Assembly (NCBI GenBank): GCA_963738185.1
Contig: CAVTVA010000001.1
Span: 682,001-746,000, forward strand
Origin: AP-15 sp963738185
Lineage (GTDB): Bacteria; Pseudomonadota; Alphaproteobacteria; ATCC43930; CGMCC-115725
Length of the DNA stretch: 64,000 nucleotides
Direction of reading: 5' to 3'
The translations under genes and the position numbers were made by a program. The number at the start of each line of letters is the position of its first letter. Position 1 is the first letter of the stretch. Below are positions 1 to 7,424 of the stretch, piece by piece. The notes under the pieces were generated by a model. That model was not told the DNA's origin. It did not search any database and worked only from the letters and a program-made list of their open reading frames with translations.

Positions 1-1
1 C

Positions 2-1000
2 GGCGATATCCGGCTGTTCGATGGTGGCATTGCCGCGGTCGGCGCGCGCACCGGGCTGCGCTCGTTCGGGGTGGTGCCGTTTTTTCCGGCCGCCGAACTG
101 TTGCCGGCGGAAGACTCCCTCGCGCTCGCCCCCATAAGAAACCCTCTCCCCCCAATGGGGGGAGAGGGAAGGGCGAGGGGGGCTTTCCCGCAGCCGCCCG
201 TCGGCGTCACCCCCTCACCCCGGCCCTCTGCCCCAACGGGGCGAGGGAGGGAGAAAGGGGCCGAGGACCACCTTAAGATCGCCGTGCCGGTGCTGCCGCG
301 TATTGCCAATTTCGACGATCTCGACCCGTTGCGCGCTGAGCCCGGGGTCGAGGTGGTCATGGTCCGGCCTGGCCGGCCATTGCCGCGCGACGCGGCGCTG
401 GTGATCCTGCCGGGCTCGAAGGCGACGCTCGCCGATCTCGAATTTCTGCGCCGCGAGGGTTGGGACATCGATATCCTGGCGCATCGCCGGCAGGGTGGGC
501 AGATTCTCGGGCTGTGCGGCGGCTTTCAGATGCTCGGGCGGACCATCGCCGACCCGCTGGGGGTGGAGGGGTCGAGCGCGAGGGCATCGGGGCTCGGGCT
601 TCTCGACGTCGATACCGTGCTTGGCGCGGAGAAGCGGCTGCGATCGGTTTCGGGGGTCGAGTTGGCGAGCGGGATGCCTGTCACGGGCTACGAAATGCAC
701 CTCGGCGAGACGACCGGGCCGGGGCTGGAGCGGCCGATGCTGCGGCTCGCCGGCCATGATGATGGTGCCGTCAGCGCCGATCGCCTGGTTGCTGGCTGCT
801 ATCTGCACGGGCTCTTCGCCGGCGATCGGTTCCGCCGCCGCTTTCTGGCGCGGCTCGGCGTTGTCGCCGGCGCGGATTTCGCCTACGGGCGCACCATCGA
901 GGCGACGCTCGACGCGCTCGCCAACCATCTCGAACATCATCTCGATCTCGAGGCGCTGCTCGCCGCAGCGCATCCGCCCGGGCTCAGAGCAGCAGGCTGA
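2..1000 (+). CDS. cobQ: Cobyric acid synthase, C-terminal part (runs in from the left edge)
   Basis: CobQ amidates four side chains of adenosylcobyrinic acid a,c-diamide with glutamine and ATP. The frame is open from base 2, so the N-terminal synthetase part lies off the window. Visible are the end of the ATP-binding domain (GDIRLFDGG, then PAEDSLAL) and the class I glutamine amidotransferase-like domain: VILPGSKATLADL, the nucleophile elbow ILGLCGGFQMLG with its Cys, and GYEMHLGET/YLHGLF near the end. About 45 codons between PAEDSLAL and LKIAVPVLPRI have no counterpart in the family and are encoded by a palindromic repeat, yet the frame stays open. The 3' end overlaps convergent cobD by 17 bp. 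The identification is firm; whether the enzyme tolerates the insert is inference. Confidence 0.93.
   Translation, partial: GDIRLFDGGIAAVGARTGLRSFGVVPFFPAAELLPAEDSLALAPIRNPLPPMGGEGRARGAFPQPPVGVTPSPRPSAPTGRGREKGAEDHLKIAVPVLPRIANFDDLDPLRAEPGVEVVMVRPGRPLPRDAALVILPGSKATLADLEFLRREGWDIDILAHRRQGGQILGLCGGFQMLGRTIADPLGVEGSSARASGLGLLDVDTVLGAEKRLRSVSGVELASGMPVTGYEMHLGETTGPGLERPMLRLAGHDDGAVSADRLVAGCYLHGLFAGDRFRRRFLARLGVVAGADFAYGRTIEATLDALANHLEHHLDLEALLAAAHPPGLRAAG
127..265. repeat. C-rich palindromic repeat inserted in frame in cobQ
   Basis: Two GC-rich hairpins follow each other. Positions 142-153 (CCCTCTCCCCCC) pair perfectly with 157-168 across an AAT loop. A second, imperfect stem is built from about 224-234 and 238-247. 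The same kind of sequence (CCCTCACCCC..GCCCTCTCCCC..GGGGAGAGGG) occurs between genes near 7334, 22608 and 60380. Here it codes for roughly 45 extra residues rich in Pro, Gly and Arg. Confidence 0.75.
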
Positions 1001-1979
1001 AATGGCCGGCGAGCCAGGCGCCCAGCACCAGGCCGCCCTCGATCAGGCAGGCGAGCTTGTAGAGGCTCAATGCGCGCGCGATGTCCGAGGTCGCCGCGCG
1101 CGCCGTGCCCTCGCCGACCCAGGGATCGACGACGACGCCCTCTGGGTAGTGCCGCGGCCCGGCCAATGCGAGGCCGAGCGCCCCGGCCATCGCCCCTTCG
1201 GGCCAGCCGGCGTTCGGCGAGCGGTGTTTGCGCCCGTCGCGCAGCATGATCGCCAATGCCCGGCCGGGTCGGCATTTTTCGGCGAACAGCGCCGCAGCGG
1301 CGATCAAGAGCCCGCTGATCCGCGCCGGGACCAGGTTCGCGAGATCGTCGAAGCGGGCCGCCGCCCAGCCAAAGCTGCGATAATGCGGCGTCTTGTGCCC
1401 GATCATGCTGTCAAGCGTGTTCGCCATCTTGTAGGCGAAGAGGCCGGGCAGCCCGAGCACCAGATACCAGAACACCGGCGCCACCACCCCGTCGCTGAAA
1501 TTCTCGGCCAGGCTTTCGATCGCCGCGCGGGCGACGCCATAGGCATCGAGGCTCTTCGGATCGCGGCCGACGATGTGCCGCACCGCCTCACGCCCGGCCG
1601 CAAGCCCGCCGCGATCGAGCGCCAGCGCCACCTCGGCGACATGCTCGTAGAGGCTGCGCTGCGCCACCAGCACCGCGATCAGCACAATCTCGACCGCGGC
1701 GCCGGCGAGGCTGCCGCGGCACAGCCATTGGATCGCCAGGCCGAGCGCTGCGGCGAGGCCGGCCAGCGCTGCCACCGTAACGATGCCGCGAATGCGGCGC
1801 GCGGCCTCGCTGCGGATCTCGCGGTTGAGCTTGCGGTCGAAAAACGCGATGGCGCGGCCGGCAAGCACGACCGGGTGCGGCACGCGGCGGAAGATCAGCG
1901 GCATGTCGCCGAGCCAGGCGTCGAGGGCGAGCCCGGCGGCGAGCAGCAGCAGCGGGTTCGCTTGGACGGCCGGGATCAT
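984..1979 (-). CDS. cobD: Adenosylcobinamide-phosphate synthase CobD/CbiB
   Basis: This integral membrane protein of 331 residues attaches (R)-1-amino-2-propanol O-phosphate to adenosylcobyric acid. The sequence shows the family pattern: LDAWLGD near the N terminus, HPVVLAGRAI, SLDAYGVARAAIESLAENFSDG, FAYKMANTLDSMIGHK, and RSPNAGWPEGAMAGAL towards the end, separated by hydrophobic helices. The ATG at 1979 gives the usual N terminus (MIPAVQANPLLLLAAG); the same frame is open further upstream but that part is antisense to the next gene. It is convergent with cobQ and divergent from the unknown gene at 2070, with about 90 bp between the two starts. Confidence 0.94.
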   Translation of the reverse strand: MIPAVQANPLLLLAAGLALDAWLGDMPLIFRRVPHPVVLAGRAIAFFDRKLNREIRSEAARRIRGIVTVAALAGLAAALGLAIQWLCRGSLAGAAVEIVLIAVLVAQRSLYEHVAEVALALDRGGLAAGREAVRHIVGRDPKSLDAYGVARAAIESLAENFSDGVVAPVFWYLVLGLPGLFAYKMANTLDSMIGHKTPHYRSFGWAAARFDDLANLVPARISGLLIAAAALFAEKCRPGRALAIMLRDGRKHRSPNAGWPEGAMAGALGLALAGPRHYPEGVVVDPWVGEGTARAATSDIARALSLYKLACLIEGGLVLGAWLAGHFSLLL

Positions 1980-2069
1980 CGCGGCGCCACTCTCGGCTGC
2001 GGCCGGCGGAGGGTCAACCGGGGACCGGGCGGGCGCATCATCGCCGAACCCGCGGCATCGCGATAACCG

Positions 2070-3020
2070 ATGTTCGATAGCTTTGTGATCGTGGACTGGA
2101 GCGCGGCGAACCTGCCGCGGGTGGGCCGCGACAGCATCTGGCTCTGCCGGCGCTGCGGCAACGAGGAAACCCTGATCAACCCGCCGACCCGCCACGCGGC
2201 GCAGGCGCTGATCGCCGACTGGCTGACGATGGCGCGGGCGCGCGATCAGCGGGTCTTGCTGGGCTTTGATTTCCCGTTCGGCTATCCGGCCGGGTTCGCC
2301 GCTCGGCTCGGCCTCGACGGGCCGGCGTGGCGGGCGGTGTGGGACGAGATCGCCCGCCTCGTCACAGATGACGAGAAGAACCGCAACAACCGCTTCGACG
2401 TCGCCGAATCCCTGAACCGGAGGGTCTCGGGCGGCCCGTTTCCATTTTGGGGCTGCCCGGCAGCACCGTTCAGAACCCATTTGCACGGCAAGCATCACCG
2501 CCGGCACGACAGCGACGGGCTGGCCGAACGCCGCTTGGTCGATCTCTACATCCCGAGCGCACAGCCCTGCTGGAAGCTGTTGGGCGCCGGCTCGGTCGGC
2601 GGCCAGGCCTTGACCGGCATCCCGGTGGTGCGCGCGTTGCGCGACGACCTGCGCTGGCGCGGGCAGGCGCAAGTCTGGCCGTTCGAGACCGGTCTTTGCG
2701 CGCCGGCCGCCGAAGTGGCGATTGTCATCGCCGAAATCTATCCATCGCTGTGGGCGGTGTCGTCTTCGCCGGGCGAGCCGAAGGACCGGGCCCAGGTGCG
2801 CACCGTTGCCCGTTTTCTCGCGGAACGCGACCGCGCGGGAGAATTGGCCGCGCTGTTCGCCGGCGACCCCGGCCTGAACCCGGCCGAGCGCAGCCGGATC
2901 GAAACCGAGGAAGCGTGGACCTTGGGGGTAACCGCGGCCCGGCAGCGGCCGATCGCGGCGCTGGCGGAACAGCCGCTGCCAACGGCGCAGTTGCCGGCCA
3001 ACCCCGAGGGACGGCAATAA
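2070..3020 (+). CDS. Conserved protein of unknown function in the cobalamin locus
   Basis: A 316-residue soluble protein with no signal peptide or membrane segment. The N terminus reads FVIVDWSAANLP followed by a GFDFPFGYPAGFA segment; an Asp in the first strand plus a later GFD pattern recalls RNase H-like folds (DUF429-type), but I cannot assign it firmly. Later conserved-looking stretches are QPCWKLLGAGSVGGQALTG and VIAEIYPSLW. It lies between cobD (divergent) and the CobC-like phosphatase (same strand, 31 bp downstream), so a link to corrinoid metabolism is plausible but inferred only from position. No function is proposed. Confidence 0.8.
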   Translation: MFDSFVIVDWSAANLPRVGRDSIWLCRRCGNEETLINPPTRHAAQALIADWLTMARARDQRVLLGFDFPFGYPAGFAARLGLDGPAWRAVWDEIARLVTDDEKNRNNRFDVAESLNRRVSGGPFPFWGCPAAPFRTHLHGKHHRRHDSDGLAERRLVDLYIPSAQPCWKLLGAGSVGGQALTGIPVVRALRDDLRWRGQAQVWPFETGLCAPAAEVAIVIAEIYPSLWAVSSSPGEPKDRAQVRTVARFLAERDRAGELAALFAGDPGLNPAERSRIETEEAWTLGVTAARQRPIAALAEQPLPTAQLPANPEGRQ

Positions 3021-3051
3021 TGTAAGCGGGGATCAGCGGGGGAGGAGCGTT

Positions 3052-3660
3052 GTGCAAGAAGGGCAAGACCGGCGGATTTTGTTCCTGTTCCGGCATGGCG
3101 AGACCGACTGGAACCGCGAGGGGCGGCTGCAAGGGCACACCGACACCTCGCTCAATCCGACCGGGCTTGCCCAGGCCGAGGTGTTGGCGCGGCGGCTGCT
3201 GCCGTACCGCCTCGACGCCATCGTGTCGAGCGATCTGGCGCGCGCGCTGACCACCGGCAGGATCATCGCCGAGGCGCTCGGTCTGCCGCTGACCAGCGAT
3301 CCGGGGTTGCGCGAGACCAATGTCGGCGAGGCCGAGGGGTTGCTCTGGGCCGAGGCCAAAGCGCGTTTCGGCGAAGAGCTGACCGAGCGCTGGTATGCCG
3401 AGGACGCGGCCTTCCCCGGCGGCGAAACCGGCCCCGCCACCTTGGCCCGCGGGCTGGCGGCGCTGCGCCGGTTCGCGATCGCGCACCCTTATCGGCGGAT
3501 CGGCGTCTCCACCCATGGCGCGATGCTCCGCCAGTTGGTCAGGCACGCGCTACCACCCGGCAGCCCGCCGCTCAGAGCGCCGAACACGGCGCTCTTCATC
3601 ATGGATTACGAGCTGGCGGCCGATCGCCTCGCCATCCTCGCCGAGGACGAGCTCGGCTGA
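3052..3660 (+). CDS. cobC: Histidine phosphatase family protein, CobC-like (alpha-ribazole phosphatase candidate)
   Basis: A protein of 202 residues with the phosphohistidine signature LFLFRHGETDWNREGRLQGH near the N terminus, the second Arg in SSDLARALTTG, Glu in LRETNVGEAEG and the second His in IGVSTHGAMLRQ. The GTG at 3052 follows a GGGGGAGGAG ribosome site. In cobalamin loci such enzymes dephosphorylate alpha-ribazole-5'-phosphate; other phosphoglycerate-mutase-like roles cannot be ruled out from sequence. It is co-directional with the unknown gene upstream and likely shares its transcript. The family is certain; the substrate is inferred from context. Confidence 0.88.
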   Translation: MQEGQDRRILFLFRHGETDWNREGRLQGHTDTSLNPTGLAQAEVLARRLLPYRLDAIVSSDLARALTTGRIIAEALGLPLTSDPGLRETNVGEAEGLLWAEAKARFGEELTERWYAEDAAFPGGETGPATLARGLAALRRFAIAHPYRRIGVSTHGAMLRQLVRHALPPGSPPLRAPNTALFIMDYELAADRLAILAEDELG

Positions 3661-3663
3661 CCC

Positions 3664-3861
3664 TCAGAACAGCCGGTCGCCCTTGATCTGCGAGCGGTGC
3701 ATCAGCCGGTCGTCGCCGAGATGCTGCCCGCGAAACCGCAGCACCAGATGATCCGACCACGCCTCTTTGATCGCGGCGACCTTCGCCGGCGGCTGCTCTT
3801 GCGCCAGATCGACGCCTTCGACATCGGCACCGAGCGCGGCCGCTGTCGGCCACACCGTCAC
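3664..3861 (-). pseudogene. Remnant of a TauD/TfdA-family dioxygenase (N-terminal fragment)
   Basis: A 65-codon fragment reads WPTAAALGADVEGVDL followed by AIKEAWSDHLVLRFRGQ and stops soon after. This is the standard N terminus of 2-oxoglutarate-dependent taurine/2,4-D-type dioxygenases, normally about 280 residues. The HxD and distal His that bind iron are absent, and nothing on the following 3' side continues the protein. It ends 4 bp from the CobC-like gene, which is convergent. It is best read as a degraded gene truncated near the cobalamin locus. Confidence 0.6.
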
Positions 3862-4012
3862 CTTCTACCGCTCCAAAACCTCTCCATCTTCTCGATTTCT
3901 TCTAGAATTGCATAATGTCCTGACCGCGAAGTTGATTGGCTCCGCTTAGCCCTTTTGGAGTGCCATCCCGGCGCAGGCCGGGACCCAGCCATCCATGGGC
4001 ACCGGCCTCCCA

Positions 4013-4163
4013 GGCCGTGTGAAAACTGCATGTCCGCCTTCCTCGGACCCCTTTCCCGTCATTCCCGCGCAAGCGGGAATCCAGGGATTTCAGCCTGTTG
4101 CCCTGGGTCTCCGCTTTCGCGGGGACGACGATTCTGGATGGCCGGCACGGTTTTCACACAGCC
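4013..4163. repeat. Palindromic element with GTGTGAAAA inverted ends
   Basis: The left end GGCCGTGTGAAAACTGC at 4013 is matched in inverted orientation by GGTTTTCACACAGCC ending at 4163. Inside are two hairpins of a common intergenic type: CATTCCCGCGCAAGCGGGAATCC and a CCGCTTTCGCGGGG stem. Just upstream (about 3963-3985) is a third CCCGG..CCGGG hairpin. Together with degenerate flanks it fills the 380-bp gene-free gap 3862-4238; I see no gene there. Confidence 0.6.
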
Positions 4164-4238
4164 TGCTCCGCCGGTGTGACGAGCCGGGAGGCGCTGCGCG
4201 AACACCCAGCGCACTTTCCCTCAATACACCGGCGGCGC

Positions 4239-5288
4239 TCAGCCGCGAGCGAGCGCGTAGATTTGGCTGCCGCCGGGCGGGTTCGGCAGCGCGGTCCAGC
4301 TCTCGCCGCCGTCGTCGCTGCCGTAGACCTCGCCGCCATTGGTGGCGGCCGTAATCCGGCTCGGGCGGCGCTCGTCAAAGGCGATCTTGAACATCGTGTG
4401 CGGCACCGGGGCGCCGATATCGACCCGCGCCCAGCTGTCGCCGCCGTCGCGGCTGTGCAGCAAGGTCCCCTTGTCGCTCTGGAAACCGGCGCCGGCCGCT
4501 ACCCACAGATGCCGCGGGTTGCCCGGCACCTCGCGGATGTCGCGGCAGTAGATGTAGCCCTTGGGGTTGAGCGGCTCCAACGGCACGTGCTGCCAGTGGT
4601 CGCCGCCGTCATCGCTGCGGAACATGCCGGCGCGGGCGATGCCAAAGACGATGCCGGGCCGCCAACGGCTCGCCAGCACGCCGTGCATATCGACCATGTC
4701 GTCGTTGACGTATTGGCCGTGGCTCAAATTCTCCCAATGCTCTCCGCCGTCGGTCGAGCGGATCGTGCCGCCGACCTCGATCGCGCCGTAGAGGTGGTCG
4801 GGCTGGCTGGCGCTGGCGTCCAGCATCAAGATTCGCTTGGCCGGGTTGGCGCCGGGTGCGGTGGTGATCTCTGGAAAGCGCACATTGACCGGCAGCCGGG
4901 TCCAGCGCTCGCCGGCATCGTCGCTGCGGTAGATCTCGCAGTTTTCATAGCCGACCAGGATGACGTCAGGGTCGTGCGGGTGGAACAGCACCGACCAGAC
5001 CGGCAGGCCGTGATCGGGGACGTTGACCTTTTCCCAATGCTCGCCATGGTCGGCGCTGCGGTACGGGCCGGATTGCGTGCCGGCATAGACGATTTCGGGC
5101 TTTTGCGGGTGCACCGCCAGCGCGCGCACCGCCGGCATTTCGGGCAAGCCGCGCTGCAGCGCCTCCCACTCGCCGCCGCCGTCGGCCATGCGGAAGAGGC
5201 CCGAATCGACCACCCGCCCGCGTCCGGTTTCGCCCGCCAGCCCCAGATAGATATACGACTTTTGACCGTTCGCCCCATTGCTCTGCAT
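4239..5288 (-). CDS. BNR/sialidase-like beta-propeller repeat protein
   Basis: A 349-residue protein built from repeats of the form Y-R-S-D-D-G/A-G-x-x-W, for example GPYRSADHGEHWEKV, EIYRSDDAGERWTRL, IRSTDGGEHWENL, MFRSDDGGDHWQHV, LLHSRDGGDSWARV and VYGSDDGGESWTAL. These are BNR/Asp-box motifs of six- or seven-bladed propellers (sortilin/VPS10-like, YCF48-like). There is no signal peptide. The ATG at 5288 is preceded by GGGAGGAAGAT, so the extra open N-terminal frame upstream is not part of it. The family includes many proteins of unknown role, often annotated as exo-alpha-sialidases or glycosyl hydrolases without evidence. Confidence 0.85.
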   Translation of the reverse strand: MQSNGANGQKSYIYLGLAGETGRGRVVDSGLFRMADGGGEWEALQRGLPEMPAVRALAVHPQKPEIVYAGTQSGPYRSADHGEHWEKVNVPDHGLPVWSVLFHPHDPDVILVGYENCEIYRSDDAGERWTRLPVNVRFPEITTAPGANPAKRILMLDASASQPDHLYGAIEVGGTIRSTDGGEHWENLSHGQYVNDDMVDMHGVLASRWRPGIVFGIARAGMFRSDDGGDHWQHVPLEPLNPKGYIYCRDIREVPGNPRHLWVAAGAGFQSDKGTLLHSRDGGDSWARVDIGAPVPHTMFKIAFDERRPSRITAATNGGEVYGSDDGGESWTALPNPPGGSQIYALARG

Positions 5289-5325
5289 CGGATCTTCCTC
5301 CCTCGCCCGTGGCTCGATTATAGCG

Positions 5326-5784
5326 TCATTCGAACTGCATGCTGATGATTTCGGCGACCAGCGCCGGACGCGCGGCACCCTCGACCTCGATCGTGCTTTC
5401 CGAGGTGATGCGCACGCCGCCGCCGGGGGCCGGCTCGACCGATTTGATCGTCTGGTGCAGGCGGATGCGCGAGCCGGCCGGCACCTGACCGGTGAAGCGC
5501 ACCCGGTTCGACCCATAGTTCAGCCCCCGCGACCGCTGTTTGACACGGTAGAGCGTCGCCGCCAATCGCGGCACCAAGGACAGGGTCAGGTAGCCGTGGG
5601 CGATTGTCTTGCCGCCCGGCATCTCGCGCCGGGCACGCTCGACATCGACATGAATCCATTGATGGTCTCCGGTCGCCTCGGCGAATTTGTCGATGATCGC
5701 CTGATCGACGGTGAACCAGTCGCTGACCCCGATCTCCTTGCCGATATATTGAACGAGATCGGCCGGCCGCTCGACCTCTATCAT
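5326..5784 (-). CDS. MaoC family dehydratase ((R)-enoyl-CoA hydratase-like)
   Basis: A 152-residue single hot-dog fold protein. The signature runs DKFAEATGDHQWIHVD, giving the catalytic Asp and His of R-specific enoyl-CoA hydratases, then GKTIAHGYLTLSLVP, also typical. Family members hydrate trans-2-enoyl-CoA to (R)-3-hydroxyacyl-CoA in beta-oxidation side paths or polyhydroxyalkanoate supply. It lies 37 bp upstream of the propeller protein on the same strand, so the two may be co-transcribed. Substrate is not predictable here. Confidence 0.9.
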   Translation of the reverse strand: MIEVERPADLVQYIGKEIGVSDWFTVDQAIIDKFAEATGDHQWIHVDVERARREMPGGKTIAHGYLTLSLVPRLAATLYRVKQRSRGLNYGSNRVRFTGQVPAGSRIRLHQTIKSVEPAPGGGVRITSESTIEVEGAARPALVAEIISMQFE

Positions 5785-5878
5785 CCTCGCTCCCTTTCTG
5801 GCATGTGCGCTGCATCCTGCGGGGCACTGTTGCCACCTCGCGAGCCAGATTAGGAGCCCGGCCCGGCGGCCGCAACCG

Positions 5879-6154
5879 ATGCGCTACACCAAGATCGCCC
5901 TCCTGACCTTCGGCGCCGGCCTGATCCTGGGGCTGGTCGTCGTCGTGGCCGAGATCGATTGGCTGGCCCGCGTGGCCAGCAGCTTGATGGCGCTCGGGCT
6001 GGCGGCGATCCCGGTCGGCATGCTCGCCGATTGGCGGCTGGCAACCAAGGCGGCGCCACACTCGGCCAAAGCCCGCGGCAAGACCAGAACGCCGCGCACC
6101 GCGCAGCGATCCCGCGCTCCACGGCCGCGCAAGCCCGCCCCGCCAAAGCGATAG
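5879..6154 (+). CDS. Small membrane protein of unknown function
   Basis: A 91-residue protein with two predicted membrane segments (ALLTFGAGLILGLVVVVAEI and a VASSLMALGLAAIPVGMLA stretch) followed by a cytosolic tail very rich in Lys, Arg, Ala and Pro. No family recognised. It diverges from the MaoC gene 94 bp away. The basic tail could bind nucleic acid or membrane surface, but this is speculation. Confidence 0.6.
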   Translation: MRYTKIALLTFGAGLILGLVVVVAEIDWLARVASSLMALGLAAIPVGMLADWRLATKAAPHSAKARGKTRTPRTAQRSRAPRPRKPAPPKR

Positions 6155-6240
6155 GATGACGCGGCCGGCGCGGCCGTATTAGGATTGGTGGCGGAGCGTG
6201 CGGCGCGCGGGGCCGCGAGCCTGAGGCGGAGGAAGACGGA

Positions 6241-7308
6241 ATGGCGAAGAACAAGATCGCGATCGTCGGCGCGGGGGCGGTCGGCGGCTATGCCGGGGCG
6301 CACATGGTGCAGGCCGGCGAGGACGTCACCTATATCGATCCGTGGCCGGAAAACGTCGAGGCGATCCGCAAGGACGGCCTCCGAATCACCCATATCCGCG
6401 ATGTCGAGCCGTTCACGGTCAGGCCGCGCGCGCTGCACCTGACCGAGGCGCAGCAGCTGAGCAAGGAGGCGCCGATCGACATCGCCTTTGTCTGCATGAA
6501 ATCCTACGACACCGCCTGGGCCACGATGCTGATCAAGCAATACTTGGCGCCCGGCGGCTATGTCGTGTCCTTGCAGAACTGCATGAACGAGGAAACCATC
6601 GCCGGGATCGTCGGCTGGGGCAAGACTTTGGGCTCGATCGCCAGCTCGATCACTGTCGAATTGCATGCGCCGGGCCAGGTGCGCCGCGCGGCCGGCAAAT
6701 CGGGCTCGCGCCATACCGTGTTCCGGGTCGGCGAGGTGCATGGCCGGATTACCGAGCGCGCAAAGGAGGTCTGCCGGCTGGTCAGCTACTCCGACAGCGC
6801 GATGGTCACCGAGAACCTTTGGGGCGAGCGCTGGTCGAAGCTTGTCACCAACGTGATGGGCAACGGGCTGTCGGCCTGCACCGGCCTGATCAGCCGCGAC
6901 ATGATCAAGAATGACGCAATCCGGAATTTCTCGACTCGGCTCGGCAGCGAGGCGATCCGCGTCGGCCAGGCGCTCGGCTACACCTTTGACGAGGTCAGCC
7001 ACATGGACCCGGAGACGATCGCCCGCGCCGGCGAGGGCGACGCGGCCGCGACCAAGGAGATCGACGAGCACCGGCTGGCTGAGGCCAACCGCGCCGGCGG
7101 CGGCGAGCATCGCCCCTCGACCGGGCAGGACATGTTCAAGGGGCGGCGCACGGAGATCCAGTTTCTGAACGGCTTTGTCGTGCGCAAAGGCGAAGAGGTC
7201 GGCATTCCTACCCCGACCAACGCGATCCTGACCGACATCGTCGCCCGCGTCGAAAAGGGCGAGCTGAAGCCCGATCCCAAGCACATCGTCGACCTGCGGC
7301 TGAACTGA
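6241..7308 (+). CDS. Ketopantoate reductase family protein (PanE/ApbA)
   Basis: A 355-residue NAD(P)-dependent reductase. The N-terminal Rossmann motif is IAIVGAGAVGGYAGAHM, followed by the family pattern of DIAFVCMKSYDT and YVVSLQNCMNEE; the C-terminal helical domain contains NLWGERWSKLVTNVMGN with the conserved catalytic Lys. PanE reduces 2-dehydropantoate to pantoate for coenzyme A synthesis, but long members like this often act on other 2-keto acids in catabolic loci. A strong GGAGGAAGACGG ribosome site precedes the ATG. It could serve with the oxidoreductases that follow at 7425 and 8359. Confidence 0.88.
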   Translation: MAKNKIAIVGAGAVGGYAGAHMVQAGEDVTYIDPWPENVEAIRKDGLRITHIRDVEPFTVRPRALHLTEAQQLSKEAPIDIAFVCMKSYDTAWATMLIKQYLAPGGYVVSLQNCMNEETIAGIVGWGKTLGSIASSITVELHAPGQVRRAAGKSGSRHTVFRVGEVHGRITERAKEVCRLVSYSDSAMVTENLWGERWSKLVTNVMGNGLSACTGLISRDMIKNDAIRNFSTRLGSEAIRVGQALGYTFDEVSHMDPETIARAGEGDAAATKEIDEHRLAEANRAGGGEHRPSTGQDMFKGRRTEIQFLNGFVVRKGEEVGIPTPTNAILTDIVARVEKGELKPDPKHIVDLRLN

Positions 7309-7325
7309 CGCGAGCTCCGGAAAGC

Positions 7326-7380
7326 CCCTCACCCCAGCCCTCTCCCCGCTCGCGGGGAGAGGGCTGGACTCGCGCAGCGG
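7326..7380. repeat. C-rich palindromic repeat with a perfect 15-bp stem
   Basis: CCAGCCCTCTCCCCG at 7334-7348 pairs perfectly with 7353-7367 around a CTCG loop, flanked by CCCCTCACC and GGGTGGGTG. It belongs to the same family as the copy inside cobQ. It lies just after the panE-like gene and could also act as a transcription terminator-like stem, though no T-run follows. Confidence 0.75.
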
Positions 7381-7424
7381 GTGGGTGAAGGGCGGCCTAG
7401 GGTCCCGGCGTGGGGAGGAGTCCG

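Noticed and set aside
71..1000. CobQ-related frame taken as a complete gene starting at 71
   Set aside because: The frame is open from base 2 and CobQ-like residues precede 71, so the gene simply runs in from outside the window.
984..3017. A 677-codon minus-strand frame that would extend cobD upstream
   Set aside because: Only the last 331 codons match CobD; the rest is antisense to the plus-strand unknown gene at 2070.
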